Assembly (NCBI RefSeq): GCF_947503375.1
Contig: NZ_CANNDQ010000007.1
Location: 1-64,000 of the forward strand
Source of the DNA: an uncultured Psychroserpens sp.
GTDB lineage: Bacteria; Bacteroidota; Bacteroidia; Flavobacteriales; Flavobacteriaceae
Direction: 5' to 3'
Length of the DNA stretch: 64,000 nucleotides
Below are positions 51,148 to 60,788 of the stretch, in pieces (the first letter of the stretch is position 1; each line of letters opens with the position of its first letter). The notes beneath the pieces are model-generated. The model was not told where the DNA came from and made no database searches. It worked only from the letters and a program-made list of their open reading frames with translations. A program made the translations under genes and the position numbers.

Positions 51148-52451
51148 TGATTAAAAAACTGCTAATAGTTTTAGTTGCTTTTTTTGCTTCGCAAATCTAT
51201 GCACAAGAAGGAACTGCCTCTCCATATTCTTTTTATGGTATAGGAACTTTAAAGTTTAAAGGAACGGTTGAAAATAGAAGTATGGGAGGTTTGAGTATCT
51301 TCACAGATAGTATTCACGTTAATCTTCGTAATCCTGCATCTTATGTAGGTCCAAACCTTAAAGTATTCAACAATGAAAATCGTCCGGTCAAGTTTTCTGT
51401 AGGTGCTAGTCATAATAGTTTTGATCTAGAATCTAATTCAGGAAGTGATAAAACCAGTAGCACAACCTTTGATTATCTGGCCATGAATTTACCATTGGGT
51501 AAATTTGGTGTTGGCTTTGGGCTTCTACCTTATACTTCTGTAGGTTATAAATTAGAAGACATCACCAATAATCAAATACAAAATAGATATAGAGGAGAAG
51601 GTGGTCTAAATAAAGTATTTGCAGGATTGGGTTACAAAATCACAGATAAGTTAAATGTTGGTGTCGACATAAATTATAATTTTGGAAATATTCAAAATAG
51701 TGCCATTGAATTCATTTATGATGGCGAAGGAAATTTAGTTCAATACCTCACCAGAGAAGATAACAGATCAGACTTAAGCGGGCTCAATTTTAATATAGGA
51801 CTTAATTATATTTCAATGATTAATGATAAGCTTGAATTACAGGCAGGCTTAACCTATTCTCCAAAAAGTGATATCACTTCAAACAATGAGAGATCGTTTT
51901 CTACAATCATCATTAATCAAGCTAGCGGACAAGAATTTGTTGTCAATACTGTTGATGGAAACTTAGCTTCCAGAAATCTTGAAACCACAGATCTCACTTT
52001 ACCCTCTAGATTTTCTTTTGGAGCAGGTATTGGTCAACCTAGAAAGTGGTTTTTAGGCGCCGAATATACCTTGCAAAACACAAGCGAGTTTGCCAATCCT
52101 ATTGTTAGTATAGAGAATGCTACCTTTGTAAACTCAACTAATATAGCAATTGGAGGATTTTATATTCCAGATTATAATTCTTTCTCAGGTTACTTTAATA
52201 GAGTGACTTACAGAGCTGGTTTGCATTTTGAGCGTACTGGTTTGAAAATTAATAATGAGAATATAAACGAGTTTGGCATGTCTTTTGGAGTTGGATTACC
52301 AGTTGGAAATTTATTCTCTAATGCCAATCTAGGATTTGAGGTTGGAAGAAGAGGAACAACAAGCCAAAATTTAATACAAGAGAATTTTGTAAATTTCCAT
52401 TTGAGTTTGTCGTTAAACGACAGATGGTTTGAGAAGAAAAAATATAACTAA
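51147..52451 (+). CDS. Outer membrane protein, FadL-like barrel
   Basis: The 434-residue exported protein has a signal peptide ending YAQ. It then has EGTASPYSFYGIGTLKFKG, SMGGLSIF and LRNPASY, an N-terminal pattern shared with flavobacterial outer-membrane transport barrels of the FadL/OmpP1-like type, and about 14 predicted strands. A role in moving hydrophobic compounds is an inference from the fold. It is coupled with coaX upstream and lies 16 nt before the TPR gene. This order is familiar from other flavobacteria and precedes lptC. Confidence 0.75.
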   Translation: MIKKLLIVLVAFFASQIYAQEGTASPYSFYGIGTLKFKGTVENRSMGGLSIFTDSIHVNLRNPASYVGPNLKVFNNENRPVKFSVGASHNSFDLESNSGSDKTSSTTFDYLAMNLPLGKFGVGFGLLPYTSVGYKLEDITNNQIQNRYRGEGGLNKVFAGLGYKITDKLNVGVDINYNFGNIQNSAIEFIYDGEGNLVQYLTREDNRSDLSGLNFNIGLNYISMINDKLELQAGLTYSPKSDITSNNERSFSTIIINQASGQEFVVNTVDGNLASRNLETTDLTLPSRFSFGAGIGQPRKWFLGAEYTLQNTSEFANPIVSIENATFVNSTNIAIGGFYIPDYNSFSGYFNRVTYRAGLHFERTGLKINNENINEFGMSFGVGLPVGNLFSNANLGFEVGRRGTTSQNLIQENFVNFHLSLSLNDRWFEKKKYN

Positions 52452-52467
52452 CATAAAATAACACATA

Positions 52468-53850
52468 ATGAAAACGAGAATTATTTTAATTGTAGCTGCA
52501 TTGTTTTTGGCAACCAATCTTGGGTATGCACAACAAGACGAACAGTGTATGATTGACTTATCACAAATGAACGAGTTGGTAAAGGTTAAAAAATACGATG
52601 AAGCTTATGAGCCATGGATGAAAGTAAGAAACAGATGTCCAAAGTTTAATCCTGCGATATATAAGTATGGAGAAAAAATCTTAGATCACAAAATCAAGAA
52701 TTCTAGTGGTACAGATAAAGTTGCTTTTATAGAAGATTATATGCTACTTCTTGATAAAGGTAGAGAGTACTATCCTAGCAAATATGAATTAGGTGAAGTA
52801 TTAGAAGAAAAAGCCATTTTAAAGTACGAGAACCAAAAAGCTCTTGGTCTTAGTGACATGCAAATTTATGATGCATTCCACAAAGTTTATACTGAAGATT
52901 TAAAGAACTTTACAAGTACTACAGGTCTATATGTTTATTTCACTAAAACAGTTGATATATTCAAAGCCAATCAATTTGAACTTCAAAAGGTTTTTGATAA
53001 GTATGATGATGTAAATGAGCAGTTAGAAAATCTAAATGAAAAATATGCTACATCATTAAATAAATTAATCACTAAAGAAGATGGTGGCGCAACACTAACA
53101 AAAAAGGAAGCTAAGTATAAAACGTATTATCAAGCTAAATTAGAGGCTAATGCTAAAATTGCTGGTAGTTTGGATACGTACCTTGGTCAGTTAGCTAACT
53201 GTGAAAATTTAATTCCTTTATACCAAAAAGATTTCCCTACATATAAAAATGATGCGGTTTGGTTAAAGAGAGCAGTAAGTAGAATGTATAATAAAGAATG
53301 TACTGATGATCCATTATATATTGATTTAGTAAAGGCTTATGATGCTACTGCACCATCGGCAGATACAAAGTATTTCGTTGCTACAATTTTATATAAGCAA
53401 GGAAAAACTAAAGAAGGAGATGACTATATCAAACAAGCTTACGAGCTAGAAGAAGACGGACTAAAGAAAGCACGTTTGGCAAAAAGAATTGCTAATGGTT
53501 TCAAGAAACGTGGAAGCTATGGTAGTGCTAGAACCTATTACAGAGAAGCATTGAAGTTGAACCCTTCAGATGGTACACCTCATTTGCAAATTGCATCTAT
53601 GTATGCAAAAAGCGCTAATAGTTGCGGTGATACCAACTTTAATAAAAGAGCTGTATTCTGGTATGCTGCACAAGAAGCATTAAAAGCAGGTAAAGTAGAT
53701 CCTAGCTTAAAATCTGCAGCCAATCAAGCAGCTAATTCATATAATGCTAATGCACCTACTAAAGCTGAGATCTTCTCTGAAGATAAAGCTGGTAAAAACA
53801 TCAGCATTGGTTGTTGGATTGGAGGGAGTGTAACCGTTCCTAGCTTATAG
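52468..53850 (+). CDS. Secreted tetratricopeptide-repeat protein
   Basis: The 460-residue protein has a signal peptide ending YAQ. Its body is helical, with several TPR-type helix pairs, clearest at about residues 340-390 (KRGSYGSARTYYREALKLNPSDG, then a second repeat). It probably scaffolds protein interactions in the periplasm or at the outer membrane. It lies between an outer-membrane barrel gene and lptC, with no base separating it from lptC, which suggests a link with envelope assembly. Confidence 0.8.
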   Translation: MKTRIILIVAALFLATNLGYAQQDEQCMIDLSQMNELVKVKKYDEAYEPWMKVRNRCPKFNPAIYKYGEKILDHKIKNSSGTDKVAFIEDYMLLLDKGREYYPSKYELGEVLEEKAILKYENQKALGLSDMQIYDAFHKVYTEDLKNFTSTTGLYVYFTKTVDIFKANQFELQKVFDKYDDVNEQLENLNEKYATSLNKLITKEDGGATLTKKEAKYKTYYQAKLEANAKIAGSLDTYLGQLANCENLIPLYQKDFPTYKNDAVWLKRAVSRMYNKECTDDPLYIDLVKAYDATAPSADTKYFVATILYKQGKTKEGDDYIKQAYELEEDGLKKARLAKRIANGFKKRGSYGSARTYYREALKLNPSDGTPHLQIASMYAKSANSCGDTNFNKRAVFWYAAQEALKAGKVDPSLKSAANQAANSYNANAPTKAEIFSEDKAGKNISIGCWIGGSVTVPSL

Positions 53851-54408
53851 ATGAAAGCAACGTTTTTACATAAAAAAAGTATCATAGTCACAGTTTTTAC
53901 TGTGGCTATGTTTTTTTCATGTAAGAATAACTTTAAAGACGTACAGCAAATAGGTGTGCTACAAAATCAACCGATTGGTGAAGCTAAGAACATTAATTTG
54001 AAGTATACCGATTCAGGCAATGTTGTCGCCAATCTATTAAGTCCTAAAATGTTAGATTATTCTAACAGGTCTTTTTCCTTTTCTGAGTTCCCTGATGGTG
54101 TACGTTTATTACTTTATGACGATAATAATGAAAAAAACATTGTTCTTGCTGATTATGCTATAGTATATAATGTTACAGATCTCATAGACTTGCAAGGCAA
54201 TGTCATTTTGATCACACCTCAAAAGGATAGTTTATTTGCTGAACAACTCTATTATGACCAAAAACGAGAATGGTTGTTTACAAATAAGCCTGTACGCCTA
54301 AAATCGATTACGTCAAATAATGGTCGTGGTAATATTTTTGACTCAGATACAAAATTCAAAAATTATACTATTTTAGAAGGAAGTGGCGATATGGTCTTAA
54401 AAGACTAA
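53851..54408 (+). CDS. lptC: LPS export protein LptC
   Basis: The 185-residue protein has an N-terminal hydrophobic segment ending in a lipobox-like FFSC (Cys24), so it may be a lipoprotein, then a beta-jellyroll typical of LptC: AKNINLKYTDSGNVVANLLSP, FPDGVRLLLYDD, and a final block with GRGNIFDSDTKFKNY. LptC receives lipopolysaccharide from the LptBFG transporter and passes it to LptA. It directly follows the TPR gene. Confidence 0.85.
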   Translation: MKATFLHKKSIIVTVFTVAMFFSCKNNFKDVQQIGVLQNQPIGEAKNINLKYTDSGNVVANLLSPKMLDYSNRSFSFSEFPDGVRLLLYDDNNEKNIVLADYAIVYNVTDLIDLQGNVILITPQKDSLFAEQLYYDQKREWLFTNKPVRLKSITSNNGRGNIFDSDTKFKNYTILEGSGDMVLKD

Positions 54409-54436
54409 TACACTATATAAGTTTTGTAAAACATCT

Positions 54437-54444
54437 TATCTTTG
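54437..54444 (+). promoter_or_regulatory. Possible -7 element before the small membrane protein gene
   Basis: TATCTTTG is a full TAnnTTTG match 24 nt before ATG 54468. A TTTTG lies upstream but too close (about 10 nt). It may start a second transcript for the CNNM-type gene. Confidence 0.4.
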
Positions 54445-54467
54445 TATAGTAACATTTAAAAACAAGA

Positions 54468-54656
54468 ATGAAAATACTTCAGCTTTTTCAATACGTTTAC
54501 ATTTTCTTTGCAGCTATATTTTTATACGATGGTATCGTAAGCTGGAATGATGGAAGCAACAGATCCTATATCTCTTTCTTATTTGTTGTTTTGGCGATAT
54601 TCATGTTCTTTTTTAGAAAACGATTCAGAAAAAAGTTTAACGATAGAAACAAATAA
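54468..54656 (+). CDS. Small membrane protein
   Basis: This 62-residue protein is predicted to have two transmembrane helices (about residues 5-22 and 33-48) with a basic C-terminal tail (FRKRFRKKFNDRNK) on the cytoplasmic side. The family is unknown. It lies 6 nt before the CNNM-type gene and probably shares its transcript. Confidence 0.65.
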   Translation: MKILQLFQYVYIFFAAIFLYDGIVSWNDGSNRSYISFLFVVLAIFMFFFRKRFRKKFNDRNK

Positions 54657-54662
54657 CAACCT

Positions 54663-55952
54663 ATGGGCTTTAGTATCCTAGTTATTATCGTGATGTTGTT
54701 GTTTTCAGCATTTTTCTCAGGAATGGAAATTGCCTATGTCTCTTCTAATAAAATACATATTGAAATAGAAAAGCGCCAAGACGATTTTTTAGCTAAAATA
54801 CTTACACTCTTAACCGCTAAACCCTCTAAGTTCATTGCAACCATGCTTATTGGTAACAATATTGCTTTAGTGATTTATGGCTTTGTTATGGGAGATGTTC
54901 TCGTAGCGTGGTTTCAATCTATACTCCCAACTGATAATCAAATTTTAGGCTTTTTACTGAATGATTTCACATTACTTACCCAAACAGTAATTTCCACAAT
55001 TGTGATATTGATTACTGCTGAGTTTTTACCTAAAGTGTTTTTTCAAATTTATGCAAACACCTTTCTTAAAGTATTTGCCTTTCCTGCTTATCTATTTTAT
55101 CTACTATTTTGGTTTTTGTCATCTTTTATCATCTGGATATCAGATAAGATTTTGAAAAATTTTTTCAAAACCGATGGTGATAATGTACAATTAGCAATGA
55201 CTAAAGTAGAACTAGGAAACTATATTAGTGAGCAAATGGAATCTGTTGATGCTCATGATGAAGTTGATAGTGAAATTCAAATTTTTCAAAATGCCCTTGA
55301 GTTTTCCGAAGTTAAAGCACGAGAGGTAATGGTACCGCGTACAGAAATTATTGCAGTTGATGTGAATGATTCTGTAAAGAACATTAGCTCCATGTTTATA
55401 GATTCTGGCTTATCAAAAATTTTGGTCTACCACGATTCAATTGACGATATCTTAGGTTATGTTCATTCTTTTGAATTATTCAAAAAACCTAAATCTATAA
55501 AAGCGATAACATTGCCAGTAGTATTTGTGCCAGCAACAATGTTTGTCAAAGACGTACTCAATATTTTAACTAAGAAACGAAAGAGTATAGCCGTTGTAAT
55601 TGATGAGTATGGCGGAACAGCAGGTATAATGACCATTGAAGATATTGTAGAGGAACTTTTTGGTGAAATTGAAGATGAGCACGATACTGTTGAAATGATT
55701 GAAGAAAAACTTAGTGATAATACGTATCATTTTTCAGCACGATTAGAGGTTGATTATATCAATGAAACCTATAAGTTAGATCTTCCAGAAAGCGAAAATT
55801 ATGAAACACTCGGAGGACTAATCGTACACGAAGCAGAAGAGATCCCACAGGAAAACGACGTTATCACGATCAACACATTCAGATTCAGAATACTTGAAGT
55901 ATTATCAACTAAAATTGTACTTGTTGAACTTCAAGTTATAGCAGAAGATTGA
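54663..55952 (+). CDS. CNNM/CorC-type hemolysin-family membrane protein
   Basis: This 429-residue protein has an N-terminal DUF21/CNNM membrane domain (four helices, residues about 1-170), two CBS domains (about 200-330, with VMVPRTEIIAVD and VIDEYGGTAGIMTIEDIVEE), and a C-terminal CorC/HlyC FAD-like domain (from about 345). Relatives move or regulate Mg2+ or Na+. In gliding flavobacteria, GldE belongs to the same superfamily, but I cannot assign that name here. It follows the small membrane protein gene. Confidence 0.85.
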   Translation: MGFSILVIIVMLLFSAFFSGMEIAYVSSNKIHIEIEKRQDDFLAKILTLLTAKPSKFIATMLIGNNIALVIYGFVMGDVLVAWFQSILPTDNQILGFLLNDFTLLTQTVISTIVILITAEFLPKVFFQIYANTFLKVFAFPAYLFYLLFWFLSSFIIWISDKILKNFFKTDGDNVQLAMTKVELGNYISEQMESVDAHDEVDSEIQIFQNALEFSEVKAREVMVPRTEIIAVDVNDSVKNISSMFIDSGLSKILVYHDSIDDILGYVHSFELFKKPKSIKAITLPVVFVPATMFVKDVLNILTKKRKSIAVVIDEYGGTAGIMTIEDIVEELFGEIEDEHDTVEMIEEKLSDNTYHFSARLEVDYINETYKLDLPESENYETLGGLIVHEAEEIPQENDVITINTFRFRILEVLSTKIVLVELQVIAED

Positions 55953-56155
55953 TGATTATAGATCAGTCCTGTTTGCGTCTATAGGTTTCTTATTTATTAC
56001 AATAAAAGCTTCCCATTAATCGTAATAGTGAAGCACTTTGTCTTTAAGGATTTTAATGATAACAGTTTTCGATAATAAAAACGTAATTACACTTTTATTA
56101 TTTAATAGAAAATGGTATTTTCGCCCACTTATTATTCGATAAATTATACAATAAA

Positions 56156-58303
56156 ATGGCAGTTTTAAATAAAATTAGACAACGCTCTTTGTTTTTGATA
56201 CTAATCATTGCATTAGCATTGTTTTCATTTGTACTTACCGACTTGTTCAAAAATAGCGATGCACTCTTTGGAGGGGCTCAAGATGTTGTAGCAACTGTAA
56301 ACGGAACAAATATTGACAGAATTGATTTCAATAACAGAGTAGAGCAAATGTCACGTCAATTAGGACCAAACTCTACCTCTACTCAAGCAATGAATAGAGT
56401 ATATGATCAAGAAGTTAGACGCGCAATTATGTTGTCTCAGTTTGAAGAATTAGGATTATCTGTTGAGCAAGATCAAATGAAAGATTTATTAAAACAGAGC
56501 TTTTCTGGTTATCCAGAGTTTCAAAATGAAGATGGCGTTTTTGATGAAAATAAACTTTCAGAATTTGTGAGTAATTTAAAAGCCTTAGGTGGTCAAAGTG
56601 CTCCAATTGCAGGTTTTCAAATGAACTACGATCAATGGATCACTACTGAAGAAAATATAGCCACAAGTGCTTTAGAAAGAGCTTATTACAATATGATAAA
56701 AGCTGGTGTAAATGCAACTTTAGGTGAAGCAGAAGTAGATTATATGTTAGAAAACGCCACTAGAGACCTTTCATTTGTACAAATACCATATACTTCTATT
56801 GCAGACAGTTTAGTTAATGTGACTAAAGGCGATATTAATGCTTATATCAAAGCACATAAAGACCAATATGAAGTTGAAGCAAGTAGAGATATTGCATTTG
56901 TAGAGTTTAAAGAAGTCGCTAGTGTTGAAGATGAAGAAAATATAAAAACAGAATTGACTGAGCTTTTAAATGATAAGCCTGAATTTAATGAAACTACTAA
57001 AATAACAGACACAATAATTGGTTTCAAAAATGTAGCTAATGTAGAAAGCTTTGTGAACTCAAATTCTGATTTAAATTACAATGATGCTTTTGTGTCTAAA
57101 TCTGAGTTACCTAAACCAGCCGCAGATACTTTGTATAGTATGAATGTCGGAAGTGTTTTTGGGCCATACAAAGATAATGGTTACTTTAAATTATCTAAAG
57201 TTATAGCTGAAAAACAAAGACCAGATACCGCTAAAGTAAGACATATATTAATTCCTCATCTTGGTGCTACCAGAGTGGCTGCAGATGTTACTAAAACTGA
57301 AGCCGAAGCAAAGAAAACAGCAGACAGCATTCTTAATCTCATAAACAGAGGAACCAAGTTTACAGACTTGCTAGAACTATCGTCAGATAAAGTAAGTAAT
57401 GAAAAAGAAGGGGTTATCGAGTTTACATATAGCCAATCTTATGCGCCAGAATTTAAAGCATTTTCATTTGATAATAACGAAGGTGATATAGAAGTGGTTA
57501 AAACATCTTTTGGATATCATATCATTGAAATTCTTGAGCACAAGAACACATCAAGAGTTATTAAAGTCGCTACTATTGCTCGTAAGATTGAGCCATCTGA
57601 AAAAACAGTTGATGCTACATTTACTGAAGCTTCTAAGTTTGAATTGGCGTTACAAAATGAAGATTATCAAGCTGCAGCTGAGTCTCGTAATTATGAAATA
57701 AAACCAGTTAATGGAATTAAAGTGCTTGACGAGAATATCCCTGGATTAGGAAGTCAAAGAGCTATTGTACGTTGGGCTTTTGAGGACGGAACAAAATCAG
57801 GTGATTATAAACGATTCTCTATTCCAACTGGTGGATATGCTGTTGTGCAATTGGTAAAGAAAACCAAAAAAGGTTTAATGGATGCTGAAAGTGCTTCTGC
57901 TACTGTTTTAAGTGAGATTAGAAAGGAGAAGAAAGCTCAAATGATACGAGAAAAAATCACAGGAACTACGATTGAAGACGTTGCTAAAAATCAAGGTGTT
58001 GCTACTAACAGAGCTTCTGCCGTGAACATGAAGAGTCCAACGCTTTCTGGCGCAGGATCAGAACCTAAAGTAGTTGGCGTTGCTTTTGGGCTTGAAGAAG
58101 GTGAAGTTTCTAAACCTATTGATGGTAATAAAGGTGTCTATCTAGTTCAAGTCACTAAAATAAATGAAGTAACTTCACTTGATAATTATCAAGCGCTAGC
58201 TAACCGATTGAGCATTGCTAGATCTAATGCTGCACAAAGCAAAGTTTATAATGCTTTAAAAGAAACAGCAGATATTGAAGACAATAGAGCAAATTTTTAT
58301 TAG
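56156..58303 (+). CDS. PpiD/SurA-like periplasmic peptidyl-prolyl isomerase
   Basis: The 715-residue protein is anchored by one N-terminal transmembrane helix (about residues 12-31). A SurA-type N-terminal chaperone region (VNGTNIDRIDFNNRVEQM) follows, then long helical stretches, a parvulin domain starting near DTAKVRHILIPHLG (about residue 360) and a second C-terminal chaperone part. It helps outer-membrane proteins fold after export, in line with the upstream envelope genes. A TATTTTCG element, similar to the -7 box, lies about 40 nt before the ATG. A terminator follows. Confidence 0.87.
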   Translation: MAVLNKIRQRSLFLILIIALALFSFVLTDLFKNSDALFGGAQDVVATVNGTNIDRIDFNNRVEQMSRQLGPNSTSTQAMNRVYDQEVRRAIMLSQFEELGLSVEQDQMKDLLKQSFSGYPEFQNEDGVFDENKLSEFVSNLKALGGQSAPIAGFQMNYDQWITTEENIATSALERAYYNMIKAGVNATLGEAEVDYMLENATRDLSFVQIPYTSIADSLVNVTKGDINAYIKAHKDQYEVEASRDIAFVEFKEVASVEDEENIKTELTELLNDKPEFNETTKITDTIIGFKNVANVESFVNSNSDLNYNDAFVSKSELPKPAADTLYSMNVGSVFGPYKDNGYFKLSKVIAEKQRPDTAKVRHILIPHLGATRVAADVTKTEAEAKKTADSILNLINRGTKFTDLLELSSDKVSNEKEGVIEFTYSQSYAPEFKAFSFDNNEGDIEVVKTSFGYHIIEILEHKNTSRVIKVATIARKIEPSEKTVDATFTEASKFELALQNEDYQAAAESRNYEIKPVNGIKVLDENIPGLGSQRAIVRWAFEDGTKSGDYKRFSIPTGGYAVVQLVKKTKKGLMDAESASATVLSEIRKEKKAQMIREKITGTTIEDVAKNQGVATNRASAVNMKSPTLSGAGSEPKVVGVAFGLEEGEVSKPIDGNKGVYLVQVTKINEVTSLDNYQALANRLSIARSNAAQSKVYNALKETADIEDNRANFY

Positions 58304-58327
58304 TGCATACTACAAGACAATAAACAT

Positions 58328-58358
58328 AAAAAAAGCTTCACATTAGTGAGGCTTTTTT
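58328..58358. terminator. Terminator between convergent genes (ppiD-like and GYDIA kinase)
   Basis: The arms aaaaaagcttcac and gtgaggctttttt pair over 12-13 positions with one mismatch and a 4-nt loop. A and T runs on both sides make it bidirectional. Confidence 0.8.
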
Positions 58359-58362
58359 AGTG

Positions 58363-59280
58363 TTAAAACACCATAGATTGGTAGTTTATTAGTGTTTTAT
58401 ATCCTTTTTCTTTAAAATAATCGGTTGGATCAGTTTTTGAAGCTACTAGAATAAAATCACCGCCCCAAGCACCAAGACTTTTTATGCTTCCACTAAAATC
58501 ATTAAATAGTTTTTGCTTCACAGGAGTTTGGTTTATCAACTTCGAAATAAGATGTTCATGTTGCTCTATCAATTTTTGAAAAGTTTCTAAAGAATCGCAT
58601 GAGAGCATTTGTTTAGTTATATTTGAGATTTCAGAAATTTCAGCAGTAATAGCTGAAGTAACAGCCCTGTACTGTGCTATTCCATCTCTGCTATCTTGCT
58701 TTTGATTGAGATGAACAAAATACAAGTGAGATTTGAATGAAGGGTTAAAATCAACAGGTGTTATATGTCTTTGATGCTTATCAATCAATTGATAGGTAAT
58801 GGCACTATTGGCGTCAGCGCAAGCAATGTCGTAGCCACTTCCACCAAACGTGAGTTCTAAAAGTTTGTATGGGTCTATTTTTGCCCAATTAGACATGGCA
58901 TATATTAATGTAGAAGATGTGCCTAGTCCCCAATTCCTAGGGAATTCAAGTTCTGTAGAAACCTTGTAACCTTGATCTGTATCTAAAAACTCTGGTTGAA
59001 GCATTTTTGCTGCACGTAAGATTTGCAATAATCTTTTTGTGACAGAATCGTGATCATTGATTTGATCAGTAAGTTTGAGTTGGTCTAAGTCGAATTCAGT
59101 ATTGAACCAAATGTTTGAGTTGTCATCAATGCTTTGCCATACTAATCTAGAACCTTCTATAGGTTCAACAGTAAAATGTTGACCATAAGTTGTGGGTAGA
59201 GCTAACGATAATGAGCCATCAAGAATGACATATTCTCCTGTGAGTAGTAATTTTCCATGACCGAAATAATTTTTTATCAT
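58363..59280 (-). CDS. GYDIA family GHMP kinase (mevalonate-pathway related)
   Basis: The 305-residue GHMP-superfamily kinase has the signature GSGYDIA for which the Bacteroidota family is named. It has an N-terminal HGKLLLTGEYVILDG, a degenerate ATP loop around PRNWGLGTSSTLIYA and a C-terminal GGDFILVAS segment. It probably phosphorylates mevalonate or a mevalonate derivative, since it overlaps the HMG-CoA reductase gene by 4 bp in one operon. Which of the pathway phosphorylations it performs is not readable from sequence. Confidence 0.88.
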   Translation of the reverse strand: MIKNYFGHGKLLLTGEYVILDGSLSLALPTTYGQHFTVEPIEGSRLVWQSIDDNSNIWFNTEFDLDQLKLTDQINDHDSVTKRLLQILRAAKMLQPEFLDTDQGYKVSTELEFPRNWGLGTSSTLIYAMSNWAKIDPYKLLELTFGGSGYDIACADANSAITYQLIDKHQRHITPVDFNPSFKSHLYFVHLNQKQDSRDGIAQYRAVTSAITAEISEISNITKQMLSCDSLETFQKLIEQHEHLISKLINQTPVKQKLFNDFSGSIKSLGAWGGDFILVASKTDPTDYFKEKGYKTLINYQSMVF

Positions 59281-60590
59281 TGGTGTTTTACTCTTCTTAA
59301 TGCTTCTAATGTTTCAACAACGGCGCTATGGTTTACTGCATTGGTCTTAAAATGGGATATTAGTTGTTCTTTTTCCTCAGGCGTAGCTTTAAACTGATTT
59401 AAAATATTCATCAGGTGCATCTTCATATGTCCTTCTTGAATACCTGTTGTGGTTAAAGAACGTAAAGCAGCAAAATTTTGAGCCAATCCTGCTACTGCAA
59501 CAATTTTCATGAGTTCTTTAGCTGAAGGTTTATCTAGCATTTCTAAAGCTAATTTCACAAGGGGATGTAAGCTAGTCAAACCGCCTACGGTTCCTAATGC
59601 CAATGGAATTTCCATCCAAAACTTAAATACGCCTTTATCTATTGATGCTTGTGTTAGGCTACGATATTGACCACTTCTTGAGGCATAGGCATGAATTCCG
59701 GCTTCAATTGCACGAAAATCATTTCCGGTTGCTAGAACAACAGCATCAATGCCATTCATGATTCCTTTGTTATGTGTAACTGCTCTGTAAGGCTCTATTT
59801 CAGCAATCTTTACAGCTTGAATAAATTTTTCAGCAAAAGATTGAGGTGAAATACCATCGTTTTCTGTTAACTCTTCTACTTTGCAACTTACTTCAGCTCT
59901 AACTAAACAATTGGGCACATAATTAGACAAAATACTCATAATTATATTCAAATTTCCACTTAAGTTTGTTTCAGCATAAGTCTTTAGCGTTGTAGCAAAT
60001 TGTTCTAAACAGCTATTTATAAAATTTGCGCCCATTGCATCAATGGTCTCAAATGTGGCATGAAGCTGATAATAATTATCAAGCTCTTTGGTTTTGTTTT
60101 TAAATTCAATATCTAAAATACCACCACCGCGTTTTTTCATGCTTTTAGTAATAGTGCTAGTATCATCATAAAACTTTTGGCTTAGTTCATTAAAAGCTGT
60201 AATTAATTCTTTGGTTTCACCATCATAGGTAAAATGTACTTGTCCGATTTTTGTTGTAGAAATAACTTTAGCTTTGAAGCCTCCTCGATCAAGCCAAAAT
60301 TTAGCAGCTTTACTTGCTGCTGCTACAACCGAACTTTCTTCAATGGCCATTGGAATGGTATAGATTTTGCCATTGATTAGAAAATTTGGCGCAACACCAA
60401 ACGGGAGATAGTAATTGGTTATGGTATTCTCTATAAATTCATCATGTAACTGTTGAAGTTTCTCATTTGAATTCCAATACTGCTTTAAGATGATTTTAGC
60501 ATCATCATTGTTTTTGAAATAAGTATCCACTATCCAATCAATTTTTTGAGATTTAGACAGTTTTGAAAAGCCAGTAATCGTTTTGTGCAT
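59277..60590 (-). CDS. mvaA: Hydroxymethylglutaryl-CoA reductase, class II (degradative type)
   Basis: The 437-residue enzyme interconverts HMG-CoA and mevalonate. Family residues visible are Glu54 in the ENTITNYYLPFGVAPNF block, the substrate/NAD region with DAMGANFINS, the catalytic Lys in NKGIMNGIDAV and the His in QEGHMKMHLMNI. Class II enzymes are called degradative but serve mevalonate synthesis in many bacteria, including flavobacteria, for isoprenoid production. The gene overlaps the GYDIA kinase gene by 4 bp. A TATCTTTG element (minus strand, 60617-60610) lies about 20 nt before the ATG. Confidence 0.93.
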   Translation of the reverse strand: MHKTITGFSKLSKSQKIDWIVDTYFKNNDDAKIILKQYWNSNEKLQQLHDEFIENTITNYYLPFGVAPNFLINGKIYTIPMAIEESSVVAAASKAAKFWLDRGGFKAKVISTTKIGQVHFTYDGETKELITAFNELSQKFYDDTSTITKSMKKRGGGILDIEFKNKTKELDNYYQLHATFETIDAMGANFINSCLEQFATTLKTYAETNLSGNLNIIMSILSNYVPNCLVRAEVSCKVEELTENDGISPQSFAEKFIQAVKIAEIEPYRAVTHNKGIMNGIDAVVLATGNDFRAIEAGIHAYASRSGQYRSLTQASIDKGVFKFWMEIPLALGTVGGLTSLHPLVKLALEMLDKPSAKELMKIVAVAGLAQNFAALRSLTTTGIQEGHMKMHLMNILNQFKATPEEKEQLISHFKTNAVNHSAVVETLEALRRVKHQ

Positions 60591-60609
60591 TAACTTGAAT
60601 TTAAGGTTA

Positions 60610-60617
60610 CAAAGATA
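60610..60617 (-). promoter_or_regulatory. Predicted -7 element of the mvaA operon
   Basis: On the minus strand this reads TATCTTTG, identical to the ppa -7 box, 20 nt before the ATG. The -33 TTG is not evident. Confidence 0.45.
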
Positions 60618-60788
60618 CTATTCTTGCTTGTAAATTTCTTTACTGATACTAATATTGCGTATTTAACTGTTAATAGTTAGGGTTTTTTGCTTAATTTTTA
60701 GTAAACTTGGCAATATTTTGTCAAAAAATAGCACGATTCTTGATACAAGATTAAGAATTAAGAAAAATACTAACTAAAACAATTATTT